Shown piece by piece: positions 33,285-42,831 of a stretch of DNA of 64,000 nt (positions within the stretch are counted from its first letter, which is position 1; each line of letters starts with the position of its first letter). Source of the DNA: Flavobacteriales bacterium. GTDB lineage: Bacteria; Bacteroidota; Bacteroidia; Flavobacteriales_D; Crocinitomicaceae. The stretch covers positions 124,001 to 188,000 of the forward strand of contig CANMHB010000003.1 of NCBI GenBank assembly GCA_947497485.1, in the 5' to 3' direction. The translations under genes and the position numbers were made by a program. The notes beneath the pieces are model-generated. The model did no database searches and was not told the DNA's origin. It was given only the letters and a program-made list of their open reading frames with translations.

Positions 33285-33905
33285 TTGAATTTTTACAATT
33301 TGAATATCCCTTCAAAATATCTTGAAAATGCTGTAGACCAGTTAGCCTCTTTGCCAGGCATAGGAAGACGAACTGCCTTAAGATTGGCTTTGCATTTATT
33401 GAAACGATCTGAAACAGAAATAGATGATTTTTCTGCGTCTTTAATCGAATTGAAACAAAAAATTAAAGCTTGCAAAATTTGTGGAAATATTTCTGACTAT
33501 GTAGTTTGCCCAATCTGCGAAAATCCCAATCGCGACCATCAGACAATTTGTATTGTGGAAGATATTCGCGATGTAATGGCGATCGAATCAACAGGAAGTT
33601 ACAAAGGGATTTATCATGTTCTTGGAGGATTAATTTCACCTATGGATGGAATAGGACCAAATGATTTGAATATCGAGTCATTGGTTGAGAAAGTATCTAT
33701 TGGTCAAACAAAAGAAATTATTTTCGCTTTGAGCCCAACTATGGAAGGAGATACAACCAATTTCTATTTATTCAAAAAACTCCAGGGATTTTCTCCGTTT
33801 ATCACAGCACTTTCAAGGGGTGTGGCGGTGGGTTCAGAGTTACAATATGCCGACGAAATCACCTTGAGTAGATCGATACAGCAACGACAGGAATTTAAAA
33901 TCTAA
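33285..33905 (+). CDS. recR: Recombination mediator RecR
   Basis: 206 residues. An N-terminal helix-hairpin-helix (QLASLPGIGRRTALRLALHL), a four-cysteine zinc finger (KACKICGN..VVCPICENPNR), and a Toprim domain (ICIVEDIRDVMAIESTG, then IIFALSPTMEGDTTNFYLFK). RecR works with RecO/RecF to load RecA on gapped DNA. The start is TTG at 33285 (an in-frame stop lies just before it); another TTG at 33300 is possible. Its stop overlaps the minus-strand neighbour. Confidence 0.93.
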   Translation: MNFYNLNIPSKYLENAVDQLASLPGIGRRTALRLALHLLKRSETEIDDFSASLIELKQKIKACKICGNISDYVVCPICENPNRDHQTICIVEDIRDVMAIESTGSYKGIYHVLGGLISPMDGIGPNDLNIESLVEKVSIGQTKEIIFALSPTMEGDTTNFYLFKKLQGFSPFITALSRGVAVGSELQYADEITLSRSIQQRQEFKI

Positions 33906-34645
33906 TCCATTGGATTAAAGAAGGTTGTATACTTTTTTATGAATTTAAATGTGATTCCAAAAACAAGTATTATGCCTGCGAAAATAAAATCTGTTTGAGT
34001 GAAATGGAATTTACTTTCGACCACAGAACTTTTCAAAACAAAAATGAACAATAAAGTAGTTGCAGTGGAGATCCAGCCCGGGTATTCATTTTTTAAAACA
34101 ATCCTCCATGAAAATAAGTTGGCAGATGATTGATAATTCTTAAAATCAGGAATAAAAGCTGGGACTTGATTCGCCCATTTACAATAATCATCTCCAAATT
34201 TTCTAGATAGAAATTGCTCTTCAGCGAACATTATACGCTCGTAATAAATCCAAAAGACTAAAATAAAAATTATCGAAAACCAAAGATTTTCAAGAAAACA
34301 TGTCAATCCTAACCATATAAAACCATTACCAAGGTATAAAGGATGACGCACAATTGAATAAATTCCTTTTGTATTCAAATTGTTAGCAACTTGATGACTT
34401 CTATTTCGACCAGATGACTGCATGAATCTTCTTCCTACTGTATGAATTCTGATAAAATGACCTAACGCGATAAAGATAAATGCACCAACAAAAATTGAAA
34501 ATTGAAAATATTCAATTTTGTGTAATTGATTATACGGAGTCAAAAACGCAACTGGAATTGATAAAATAATGAGAATCAACGGTAAATGACCTCTATACCT
34601 GAATAAAAAATTTCCGCTTTTTTCAAAAGAATCTATTAGTGCCAA
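33902..34645 (-). CDS. Isoprenylcysteine-methyltransferase-like integral membrane methyltransferase
   Basis: 247 residues with about five to six membrane helices. The conserved C-terminal part reads IYSIVRHPLYLGNGFIWLGL and later YYERIMFAEEQFLSRKFGDD, the SAM-binding signature of the ICMT/PEMT group of small membrane methyltransferases. Bacterial members methylate lipids or lipid A phosphates; the substrate here is unknown. The start codon appears to be TTG at 34645. It shares its stop region with recR (overlap CTAA). Confidence 0.78.
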   Translation of the reverse strand: MALIDSFEKSGNFLFRYRGHLPLILIILSIPVAFLTPYNQLHKIEYFQFSIFVGAFIFIALGHFIRIHTVGRRFMQSSGRNRSHQVANNLNTKGIYSIVRHPLYLGNGFIWLGLTCFLENLWFSIIFILVFWIYYERIMFAEEQFLSRKFGDDYCKWANQVPAFIPDFKNYQSSANLFSWRIVLKNEYPGWISTATTLLFIFVLKSSVVESKFHFTQTDFIFAGIILVFGITFKFIKKYTTFFNPMD

Positions 34646-34710
34646 AGAAAAATTTTATTATATTGCAATGAATAAAAACAAAATTACAATTTAAACTCAA
34701 GACTATTCTT

Positions 34711-35094
34711 ATGAAAGAAATGTATCAGTTGGAATTTATTCTAAATTCTTCCCCAAGAATTTTAGAGAAAATGTTTTCATCACCGGATGGTCTTGGCGAA
34801 TGGTTTGCGGATGACGTGAATGTAAAAGATGATATCTACACCTTTGATTGGGATGGTAGCACTGAACAAGCTCGGTTAATTCATCACAAAGCGCAATCGC
34901 GCATTCGATTTAAATGGTTAGCGGATGAAGAGGAAGGTTTAGATTCATATTTTGAAATAGGATACACTATTGACCCAATTACGAATCAAGTTGCACTGAA
35001 CATTACAGACTTTGCCAATCCTGAAGATAAAGAAAGTGCTATATTGCTCTGGAATCAGCAGGTTGCTGATTTAAAACGAATCCTTGGAGCTTAA
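34711..35094 (+). CDS. START-like (SRPBCC superfamily) protein
   Basis: 127 residues, soluble. The pattern MYQLEFILNSSPRILEKMFS, DGLGEWFADDVN, YTFDWDGSTEQARLIHHKAQ and ILLWNQQVADLKRILGA matches the small START-like protein that in Flavobacteriia commonly lies upstream of an LptF/G-type permease gene, as it does here. The fold binds a hydrophobic ligand in a helix-grip pocket. Ligand unknown. Confidence 0.8.
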   Translation: MKEMYQLEFILNSSPRILEKMFSSPDGLGEWFADDVNVKDDIYTFDWDGSTEQARLIHHKAQSRIRFKWLADEEEGLDSYFEIGYTIDPITNQVALNITDFANPEDKESAILLWNQQVADLKRILGA

Positions 35095-35142
35095 ACTCCT
35101 GTGTTAAATAGTAATTCCCTATTTTTGTATAAATTTTAAGAC

Positions 35143-36591
35143 TTGAAACGTCTTTATTTATTCAGTTTACGATCGTTCGCCGGACCCTTTGTCATAACAT
35201 TGATAATTTCAATGTTTATTTTAATACTTCAATTTTTCTGGGTTTACATCGATGACTTAATGGGAAAAGGATTGGGCGTTTTTGTTATATTGGAATTATT
35301 GTTTTACGTTTCCGCAAGTTTAATTCCTTTGGCACTTCCACTTGCCATTTTACTCTCTTCCTTGATGACATTTGGAAATCTTTCCGAAAATAATGAATTA
35401 ACAGCACTGAAGTCAAGCGGTCTGTCGCTTTTTCACATTATGCGTCCATTGATGATAATGGTTACGCTAATCGCTTGCTTTACGTTTTATTTTGCAAATT
35501 ACGTTATTCCAGTCGCTAATTTGAAGTGGCATTCACTTATATATGATATTCAGAATACTAAAATTTCAACCGTTTTAACACCAGGAGTCTACACCAAAGA
35601 TTTCGAAGGGTATGCAATCAAGGTGAAAGAAGGAAAAGATAGTTTGTTCAAAGGAATCACAATCCATGACCATACAACGCCCACGGAAATTAAAACGGTT
35701 AAGGCAGAAGAAGCTCGTGTTTACAAATCCGAAAATGGAAGATACTTGTTTTTTGACTTAAAGAACGGGCATATTTATGAGGAAATGGAAATACAAAATC
35801 CAGTTTTTAGTCCGAATGGGAACCCTATAGGCAATGCAACATATTCCCGCCCAGCACGGATTTCCTCTTTTGAAAAAGGAATTTATAAATTAAATATATC
35901 CGGATTCTCGTTAAATCGATCAGATGAAGACATTTTTACAGATAAATATGAAATGATGAATGTTTTTCAGATTTCACAGGCGATGGACTCCTTAAAAGTA
36001 AAAAAGGCCAAGATTTTAGATCAATTTGCAAAGGGACTTAAAAACCAACATGCTTCACTTACTAAAATTCAAACAATTAAAAATCAAGGATTTAGAAATA
36101 ATACTTCCGATAAAATTGATGTAGTTATATTCGATAAATTGACCAAAGTTGAACGAAAAAGAACTTATGAAGCAGTGATTTCAGCATTGTACAATAGTAA
36201 CGAAAACATCAATAACCAGATTTCCTTCTTGGAAACTACCGAAAACGAATCTAATATGTATTGGATTGAATTTCATCGAAAGTTCGCCCTGACATATGCT
36301 ATCATCGTGTTGTTTTTTGTTGGAGCACCGCTTGGCGCAATTATACGAAAAGGTGGATTTGGTGCCCCAGTAGTAATTGCTGCAGTCGTTTTTATGCTCT
36401 ATTTCATTTTGATTAGTATCGGAGAAAATTTAGCAAACACAAAAGTACTCAGTCCTTTTTGGGGAATGTGGTTAGGAGGACTTTTCTTTACACCTGTTGC
36501 AATTTTTATATCATATCATGCATCAAATGATTCGGAAATATTCAACAAGGAATTTTGGCTAACAATTTTTAAAAAGAAATCCAATAAATGA
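35143..36591 (+). CDS. LptF/LptG-family permease
   Basis: 482 residues: six predicted membrane helices, three at the start (including VITLIISMFILILQFFWVYI) and three at the end (including YAIIVLFFVGAPLGAIIRKG), with a large soluble beta-jellyroll between (GVYTKDFEGYAIKVKEGKDS). This is the YjgP/YjgQ architecture that, with LptB, extracts lipopolysaccharide from the inner membrane and pushes it along the Lpt bridge. Whether it plays the F or G role cannot be told. The start is TTG at 35143. Its stop overlaps the first glycosyltransferase by ATGA. Confidence 0.86.
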   Translation: MKRLYLFSLRSFAGPFVITLIISMFILILQFFWVYIDDLMGKGLGVFVILELLFYVSASLIPLALPLAILLSSLMTFGNLSENNELTALKSSGLSLFHIMRPLMIMVTLIACFTFYFANYVIPVANLKWHSLIYDIQNTKISTVLTPGVYTKDFEGYAIKVKEGKDSLFKGITIHDHTTPTEIKTVKAEEARVYKSENGRYLFFDLKNGHIYEEMEIQNPVFSPNGNPIGNATYSRPARISSFEKGIYKLNISGFSLNRSDEDIFTDKYEMMNVFQISQAMDSLKVKKAKILDQFAKGLKNQHASLTKIQTIKNQGFRNNTSDKIDVVIFDKLTKVERKRTYEAVISALYNSNENINNQISFLETTENESNMYWIEFHRKFALTYAIIVLFFVGAPLGAIIRKGGFGAPVVIAAVVFMLYFILISIGENLANTKVLSPFWGMWLGGLFFTPVAIFISYHASNDSEIFNKEFWLTIFKKKSNK

Positions 36592-37775
36592 ATATTCTAA
36601 TTATTAGCCATAAACCACCCTACCCAATCATCGATGGAGGATGTTTGGCTATGAGCAGATTTTTAGAAAATTTAAAAGACATCGATATTGTTGAACGAAT
36701 AACTCACTTTTCACTTTCCACATACAAACACCCTTTCGATATTAAATCATTTCCAGAAAAAACTCTTACTAAATTCGAATTTCTTAATGCGAAGATTGAT
36801 ATAAGAATTAAACCGGTCGATGCCTTTATTAATTTAGTTACAGGAAAATCTTATAATCTTAGTCGTTTTTACAACAAAAGAATAGCTGAGCAACTCATAA
36901 GTTTATGTCAAGCTAAAAGATTTGATGTCATAATTTTCGAAAGTCTATATGCCTCAGTTTATTTCAAAGATTTAAAATACAAAACTAATTCTAAGTTCAT
37001 TTATCGGGCCCATAACATCGAAAATCAAATTTGGGAAGATCAAAAGCATAGCGCTAAAGGCATTTTTAGGAAAATTTACTTAAATCAACTTTTTAGAAAA
37101 TTAAAAAAATACGAACAATCCTTCCTTTCTGAACCTGAACTAATTTTACCACTCTCAACAAATGACTCCAAAATAATTAAATCATTTTCAACTTGTAGAA
37201 CAGTTCTTCTGCCTGTTACAATGGAAAATCAGGATTTCGAATTGAATTATGGCAATAAAAAACTTTGTTTTATTGGCTCATTTAATTGGGAACCTAATAA
37301 AGAAGCGATGAATTGGTTTGTACAAAATGTATTCATTAAATTGAAAGAAAAATTTGAATTTCTTGAGCTTCATATTGCTGGTTCTCACTCAAATGAAATA
37401 AGTCATTTGAATAAAATAGATGGGGTTCAACTTCATGGATTTGTTGAAAGTTCATCTGATTTTTTATCGAAAAATGATATCTTTATTTCTCCACTTTTAA
37501 GCGGTTCTGGTGTGAAAATGAAAGTTCTTGAGGCAATGACTATTGGGATCCCATGTTCTTTATCAAAAAAGTCTGCTGAGGGAATCCCTATTGATTTTAA
37601 ATCGAATGAAACTAAAGAAGAGTTCATCGCAGACTTATGTGAACTGATTGAAAATCATACTTTAAGAATTTACAGAGGAATGGGCGGAAAAAAAACAATC
37701 AAAGATTACTTCGAAAAATCTAAAATAAATGAGATTTTAGCCAATGAATTATTCAAATTAACATCCACAAATTGA
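36588..37775 (+). CDS. Glycosyltransferase, GT4-like (GT-B fold)
   Basis: 395 residues. The N-terminal domain has ILIISHKPPYPIIDGGCLAM (the typical GT-B start with a GG near the acceptor site), and the C-terminal domain contains LCFIGSFNWEPNKEAMNWFV, LHIAGSHSN, DIFISPLLSGSGVKMKVLEA, in which the G(S/T)GxKxKxLEA motif binds the sugar nucleotide. Retaining GT4-like enzyme. Overlap with the LptF/G gene suggests a role in envelope polysaccharide or LPS; no specific sugar can be named. Confidence 0.82.
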   Translation: MNILIISHKPPYPIIDGGCLAMSRFLENLKDIDIVERITHFSLSTYKHPFDIKSFPEKTLTKFEFLNAKIDIRIKPVDAFINLVTGKSYNLSRFYNKRIAEQLISLCQAKRFDVIIFESLYASVYFKDLKYKTNSKFIYRAHNIENQIWEDQKHSAKGIFRKIYLNQLFRKLKKYEQSFLSEPELILPLSTNDSKIIKSFSTCRTVLLPVTMENQDFELNYGNKKLCFIGSFNWEPNKEAMNWFVQNVFIKLKEKFEFLELHIAGSHSNEISHLNKIDGVQLHGFVESSSDFLSKNDIFISPLLSGSGVKMKVLEAMTIGIPCSLSKKSAEGIPIDFKSNETKEEFIADLCELIENHTLRIYRGMGGKKTIKDYFEKSKINEILANELFKLTSTN

Positions 37776-37785
37776 GGAAATCCAA

Positions 37786-38946
37786 ATGAAATGGTTTATT
37801 GTTTTATCGCGTGTTCCTTATCCTTTAGACAAAGGGGATAAATTAAGAGCGTATCATTTTATAAAACAACTTTCTCAATCGGGCTTTGAATTGAATGTTT
37901 GTTGCCTGCATTTCAATGAATTAAATATCGAAATAGAAAATCAATTAAAATTACCAAATGTCACATGGCATTTCATTCAACTTTCAAAATGGAAAACTGC
38001 ATTACTTCCATTCAACATTTTTATTAAAAAACCATTTCAAGTTTGTTTATTTGAACAAAAAAAAGCAAAAACGAGAATCAACAAACTTCTTCAAGAAATA
38101 AAGCCTGAAATTGTGTTTTCTCAATTAATTAGAACCACTGAGTATTGTAAAAATTATGCCAACGGCCATAAAATAATCGACTACATGGATGCCCTTGGTG
38201 AAGGAATGCGCAGAAGATCTGAAAAATCGAATTTCCCAATGAATATTCTATTCAAAATTGAATCGAATCGTCTGAGAAACTACGAAAGGACAATTTGGTC
38301 GAATTTTGATGAACATTTGGTAATCAGTTCGCAAGATTGTCGTTTAATCGACTCGCCTAATCCAACGAAATGGAAAATCGTAGAAAACGGTATCGATACA
38401 ATTTTTTTCAGTCCAAAAAATGACAACTCAAAAATTGACTTTACGATCTTGTTTACGGGCAATATGTCATACCCACCAAACATCGATGCCGTATTGTTTT
38501 TAGCTAAAGAAATTATGCCATTGGTATGGAATAAAATTCCAAAATGTAAACTTACAATTTCCGGGGTTGATCCTGATCGTTCTATCAAAAATTTAGAAAA
38601 TGAATTAATTGAAGTAACTGGTAAAGTTGACGACATCAGAACTGCTTATTCAACGGCTACACTTTTCGTTGCTCCAATGCGAATAGGTACAGGAATGCAA
38701 AATAAAATTTTAGAAGCATTGAGTATGGAATTGCCGGTAATAACTACATCAATGGCAGCTAATGCGTTTGAAATTGATATTCAATCACACTTAAATATTT
38801 GTGATAATGCTAATGAAATTGCAGAGTGCGCAATTAGAATGTTATCATCTAAAACTCAACAACGACAAACCGAAGCTAGAAAATTATTATCCGAAAAATA
38901 CAATTGGGAAAGTAAAATTTCAAAATGGCTTAAAACTCTTCAGTAA
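37786..38946 (+). CDS. Glycosyltransferase, GT4-like
   Basis: 386 residues with a GT-B fold and GT4-type donor site: N-terminus WFIVLSRVPYPLDKGDKLRA, an intermediate IIDYMDALGEGMRRRSEKSN motif, FTGNMSYPPNIDAVLFLA, and the C-terminal FVAPMRIGTGMQNKILEALS. It resembles the PEP-CTERM/XrtA-type sugar transferase group by eye. It lies 10 nt after the first glycosyltransferase and is probably its partner in assembling one glycan. Substrate unknown. No transmembrane segment. Confidence 0.83.
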   Translation: MKWFIVLSRVPYPLDKGDKLRAYHFIKQLSQSGFELNVCCLHFNELNIEIENQLKLPNVTWHFIQLSKWKTALLPFNIFIKKPFQVCLFEQKKAKTRINKLLQEIKPEIVFSQLIRTTEYCKNYANGHKIIDYMDALGEGMRRRSEKSNFPMNILFKIESNRLRNYERTIWSNFDEHLVISSQDCRLIDSPNPTKWKIVENGIDTIFFSPKNDNSKIDFTILFTGNMSYPPNIDAVLFLAKEIMPLVWNKIPKCKLTISGVDPDRSIKNLENELIEVTGKVDDIRTAYSTATLFVAPMRIGTGMQNKILEALSMELPVITTSMAANAFEIDIQSHLNICDNANEIAECAIRMLSSKTQQRQTEARKLLSEKYNWESKISKWLKTLQ

Positions 38947-38999
38947 TTTAATATTTTTCGAAAAGATAATTAAAAATGAGGTGATAAATTAATAAAACC

Positions 39000-39452
39000 T
39001 TATGAATTAAAAATCTCTTCCACTTTTTGAAAACGATAAGCAAATATCTCTTCTAATTTCTTGCGGACAATAATTGGGTGGGCAATTTTCCCTAAAATCC
39101 CAAGAGGAATAACATACGAAACGATGTCGGTCATTTCAACTCCACCTTCAACTTGTTTAAAATGATGTTCATGATGCCAAATCGTGTAAGGACCTTTTCG
39201 TTGTTCATCAACAAAGAATTCGTTTTCTTTAACTGTTTTTATTTCAGTAATCCAAGACATTGGAATACCAAAAAGCGGTCGAACGGTGTATTCAATCATC
39301 AAACCTTCGTACATTTTTTCAGGCAAATCCACTTTTACCTCAAATCCCATGTATGGTGGAGTTATCAGTTTTAAATTTTTCGGCGAAGAAAAAAACTCCC
39401 AGCACGTTTGAATATCTGCCTTTATGAATTGTGTTCGTTTAAGTTGATACAT
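39000..39452 (-). CDS. SRPBCC ligand-binding protein
   Basis: 150 residues of the helix-grip fold: YQLKRTQFIKADIQTCWEFF, PKNLKLITPPYMGFEV, WITEIKTVKENEFFVDEQRK, GPYTIWHHEHHF and DIVSYVIPLGILG. This matches a common SRPBCC group (also annotated as cell-division-inhibitor-like), with no proven ligand. It lies 54 nt downstream of the fic gene on the same strand; whether they share transcription is uncertain. Confidence 0.75.
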   Translation of the reverse strand: MYQLKRTQFIKADIQTCWEFFSSPKNLKLITPPYMGFEVKVDLPEKMYEGLMIEYTVRPLFGIPMSWITEIKTVKENEFFVDEQRKGPYTIWHHEHHFKQVEGGVEMTDIVSYVIPLGILGKIAHPIIVRKKLEEIFAYRFQKVEEIFNS

Positions 39453-39506
39453 GACCTTAAAACAAAAGCAAGTAAAGAAAGTTCAGATTCTATAACGAAC
39501 TATAAG

Positions 39507-40616
39507 TTATCCGACTTTCAACTCATAATTGGTACTTCGACCTCCTGCAACTTCTTTTTGGAGAATATTTTTTTCGATTAAATCGTTAATATCTCGAATT
39601 GCAGAATCCTTTGAACATTTGGCAATTTTTGACCACTTCGACGAAGTGAGTTTTCCATCAAAACCATCCAACAATTTGTTAAGCAACTTTTTTTGTCTTT
39701 CGTTTAATAAAGTATCCGTGTGTTGAGTCCAAAATTTAGCCTTTCTAATGATTCTTCCCAAGGTTATATCAGTTGATTTCAATGCTTTTATTAAGCAGTT
39801 CAAAAACCAACTAATCCACTCCGTAGCATCCAAATCTCCTTTTTGAGTCTTCTCCAACATTTCGTAGTATTCTTTTCTGTTTATTCTGATTTGTGCCGAC
39901 ATACTATAAAATCGTTGATTGCTCTTGTCTGATTGCGCAAGTAGCATATCCGTTAATGCCCGTGCGATCCTTCCATTTCCATCATCAAATGGATGAATGG
40001 TTACAAACCACAAGTGAGCGATTGCTGCTTTTATTACTAAATCAGTTTTTATGTTGTTATCATTAAACCAATCCAAAAACTGTAGCATTTCTTTCTCAAC
40101 GAAAATTGAATCAGGTGCTTGAAAATGTATTCTTTCCTTGCCCATTGCTCCCGAAACCACTTGCATCGGACCAGTTGAATCTTTACGCCATTTTGCAACT
40201 GTTATTTTATACATACCACTGCGACCACTTGGAAAAAGAGCGGAATGCCAATTAAATAATCTTTCGGCAGTTAACACATCAGAATAATTCTGGGTAGCAT
40301 CCAACATCATTTCCACGATTCCGTCAACGTTTCGATCAGAGTTAACTGAACCTGCTATCTCCATTCCTAGTTTCCTTGCAATTGAAGATCTAACTTGATC
40401 AGAATTTAAAAATTCTCCTTCGATTTCAGATGTTTTTAACACATCAAGTGTCATGGTATCCAAGAGTGCCTCGTCCCTCAAATTAAAACCAAGCGAATCC
40501 ATTTTTCCGAATAACCTTCCCTGTAAGTTTCGCGCTTCACTCAATGCAGGTAACAGCTCGTCATTATTCCAGATAAAATTTGGCCAATCGCGTTTTTGAT
40601 AGATATAAAATGACAT
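39507..40616 (-). CDS. Fic family protein (DUF4172-Fic-winged helix)
   Basis: 369 residues. An N-terminal DUF4172-like segment (YIYQKRDWPNFIWNNDELL), the Fic core motif HPFDDGNGRIAR (H208-R219, the full HxFx(D/E)GNGRxxR), and a C-terminal winged-helix-like domain (LNKLLDGFDGKLTSSKWSKI, IRDINDLIEKNILQ, GGRSTNYEL). Fic enzymes usually transfer AMP to a protein hydroxyl. An intramolecular inhibitory motif TSEIEG (62-67, [S/T]xxxE[G/N]) precedes the catalytic domain, which suggests an autoinhibited class II enzyme. The upstream region carries repeated motifs that overlap the start codon and could be bound by the winged-helix domain. Target protein unknown. Confidence 0.9.
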   Translation of the reverse strand: MSFYIYQKRDWPNFIWNNDELLPALSEARNLQGRLFGKMDSLGFNLRDEALLDTMTLDVLKTSEIEGEFLNSDQVRSSIARKLGMEIAGSVNSDRNVDGIVEMMLDATQNYSDVLTAERLFNWHSALFPSGRSGMYKITVAKWRKDSTGPMQVVSGAMGKERIHFQAPDSIFVEKEMLQFLDWFNDNNIKTDLVIKAAIAHLWFVTIHPFDDGNGRIARALTDMLLAQSDKSNQRFYSMSAQIRINRKEYYEMLEKTQKGDLDATEWISWFLNCLIKALKSTDITLGRIIRKAKFWTQHTDTLLNERQKKLLNKLLDGFDGKLTSSKWSKIAKCSKDSAIRDINDLIEKNILQKEVAGGRSTNYELKVG

Positions 40617-40714
40617 TCGTTGCTAATTATGCTACGAATATACAACTTATTCGTCGCAAACCAAAATTAATCGTTGCATATTTTGCATTAATTAATAAAG
40701 TTATTCGTTGCAAA
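40615..40714 (-). promoter_or_regulatory. Repeat cluster (putative operator) upstream of fic
   Basis: Four direct copies of a 12-bp motif close to ATTCGTTGCAAA (plus strand) at 40615-40626, 40649-40660, 40669-40680 and 40703-40714, spaced 34, 20 and 34 nt start to start, plus one inverted copy at 40628-40639. The first copy and the inverted one form a 9-bp dyad with a 7-nt loop over the fic start codon. A candidate minus-strand -7 box, TAATTTTG (plus 40662-40669), lies between the second and third copies. Confidence 0.65.
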
Positions 40715-40722
40715 GGTTAGGT

Positions 40723-42831
40723 TTATATCTTCTTCAACCCTACTCTTTTTCGAGCCACGTCAACTTCTAAAACCTTAACTTCAACGTGTTGATGTAATGC
40801 AATGAATTTAGCAGGGTCATCCACGTAAGTATCTGCAAGATTTGATTTGTGAATTAATCCATTTTCTTTAATCCCTATGTTTACAAAAGCTCCGAATGCA
40901 GTTACATTGGTCACAATTCCGGTTAAGGTCATTCCAACTTTTAGGTCATCAATGGTTTTGATGCGGTGATCGAATTCAAGTATCTTTGCCATTTTTCGCG
41001 GGTCACGCCCTGGTTTTTTGAGCTCGTTGATTATATCCTCAAACGTATATGAATCGATTTGTGGGAAATCACTCTTTTTCAAACTATCTAGTAATTGCGA
41101 ATTGCCAATTAAATCTTTAATGTCTAAGTTGACATGTTTCGCAATCTGTGAAACGAACAAATAACTCTCTGGGTGAACAGAAGAATTGTCAAGCGGATTT
41201 TTGGCATCACGCACACGCAGAAAGCCCGCAGCTTGTTCGAATGCTTTGTCTCCGAGACGTTTGACCTTTTTCAATTCCTCGCGCGATTCAAACTTTCCGT
41301 TTTCATTTCGGTGAGCGACAATGTTTTCAGCCAAAGCAGGTCCAAGACCAGAAACATAGCTCAATAAGTAAGGCGACGCAGTATTCAAATCTACGCCAAC
41401 GGCATTTACTGCTGAAATTACTACATCATCCAATGCATCTTTCAATAAATTCTGATTGACTTCATGTTGATACTGCCCTACTCCTATTGACTTAGGATCG
41501 ATTTTAACGAGTTCTGCAAGCGGATCCATCAAGCGTCTACCGATGGAAACGGAACCACGGACGGTTACATCGTAATCTGGGAATTCTTTTCTGGCAATTG
41601 AACTCGCTGAATAAATCGAAGCGCCGTCTTCTCGAACGACATACACTTCCACCTCTTTGTTAAAACGGATGTGTTTGATTAAAGTCTCTGTCTCTCTTCC
41701 TGCCGTTCCGTCACCGATTGCGATGGCATCAATTTTATATGATTCAACCAATTGGGCAATTTTGGCTTTCGCTGTAGCACTTTCATTTTGCGGTGGATGC
41801 GGATAAATGGTTTGATTCATCAAAAGCGAACCAGATTCATCTAAACAAACCACTTTACAACCCGTTCGAAAGCCTGGATCGATAGCCAAAATTCGTTTTG
41901 AACCCAGTGGCGGTGCCAAAAGCAACTGCCGCAAGTTTGTAGAAAAGATTTTTATAGCTTCTTTGTCTGCTTTCTCTTTTGCTTCATTTAGGATTTCATT
42001 TTCAAGGGATGGACACATCAATCGTTTGTAGGATTCTTTGCAGGCTTCAGCGACAAGCTGACTGCAAGCATCGTTTCCTTTTACAAAGAATCGTTCCAAA
42101 GATTCTATTGCTTCTTCCTGTATTGGTTGCGATTTCAATGAAATAATCCCTTCGCGTTCCGCACGAATTAAAGCCAATAAACGATGTGACGCACATTTAT
42201 AAAGCGGTTCAGAAAAATCAAAATAATCGCGGTATTTCGCTCCTTCTTCATCCTTTCCTTTTACCAGTTTCGAAACCAATAGTGCCTTTCTCTGAAATAA
42301 CTGCCGCATTCTTGAACGAGCCACTGTATTTTCGTTAATCCATTCAGCGATAATGTCTTTAGCTCCTTCCAAGGCCATATCTTCATCCAAAACTTCGCCT
42401 TTTACAAACTTTTCGGCCATTATTTCAGGCACTCCACCTCGTTGCGCCATGATCATTTTTGCAAGTGGCTCTAATCCAAGTTTCTTTGCTTTTTCGCCTT
42501 TGGTAAGTCTTTTTTGTTTATAAGGCAGATAAATGTCTTCCAAGAGATTTGAATCGAAACAAGTTTCAATTTTATCTCTGAGTTCCGGAGTTAATTTTCC
42601 TTGTTCTTCGATAGCATTCAGAATTGTTTGCTGTCTCCCGGTAATTTCATCGAATTTCTTTGCTAAATCTCTGATTTGGGCAATTTCAATTTCATCAAGC
42701 CCTCCAGTCATTTCTTTTCGATAGCGCGCAATAAAAGGAATCGTTGCTCCTTCATTCAACAGTTGAAGCGTGTTCGAAACAGCTTTTGGATTTAATCCGG
42801 AATTGGATAGAATGTATTCGTGTTGTTTCAT
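40723..42831 (-). CDS. tex: Tex family RNA-binding transcription accessory protein
   Basis: 702 residues: N-terminal helical Tex domain (TIPFIARYRKEMTGGLDEIE, QTILNAIEEQGKLTPELRDK, EDIYLPYKQKRLTKGEKAKK), a YqgF/RNase H-like fold (RILAIDPGFRTGCKVVCLDE), helix-hairpin-helix motifs (LGPALAENIVAHRNENGKF), and a C-terminal S1 domain (GMTLTGIVTNVTAFGAFVNI). Size and order match Tex, which binds nucleic acids and affects transcription and stress resistance. The start codon overlaps the stop of the upstream membrane gene (ATGA). Confidence 0.93.
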   Translation of the reverse strand: MKQHEYILSNSGLNPKAVSNTLQLLNEGATIPFIARYRKEMTGGLDEIEIAQIRDLAKKFDEITGRQQTILNAIEEQGKLTPELRDKIETCFDSNLLEDIYLPYKQKRLTKGEKAKKLGLEPLAKMIMAQRGGVPEIMAEKFVKGEVLDEDMALEGAKDIIAEWINENTVARSRMRQLFQRKALLVSKLVKGKDEEGAKYRDYFDFSEPLYKCASHRLLALIRAEREGIISLKSQPIQEEAIESLERFFVKGNDACSQLVAEACKESYKRLMCPSLENEILNEAKEKADKEAIKIFSTNLRQLLLAPPLGSKRILAIDPGFRTGCKVVCLDESGSLLMNQTIYPHPPQNESATAKAKIAQLVESYKIDAIAIGDGTAGRETETLIKHIRFNKEVEVYVVREDGASIYSASSIARKEFPDYDVTVRGSVSIGRRLMDPLAELVKIDPKSIGVGQYQHEVNQNLLKDALDDVVISAVNAVGVDLNTASPYLLSYVSGLGPALAENIVAHRNENGKFESREELKKVKRLGDKAFEQAAGFLRVRDAKNPLDNSSVHPESYLFVSQIAKHVNLDIKDLIGNSQLLDSLKKSDFPQIDSYTFEDIINELKKPGRDPRKMAKILEFDHRIKTIDDLKVGMTLTGIVTNVTAFGAFVNIGIKENGLIHKSNLADTYVDDPAKFIALHQHVEVKVLEVDVARKRVGLKKI

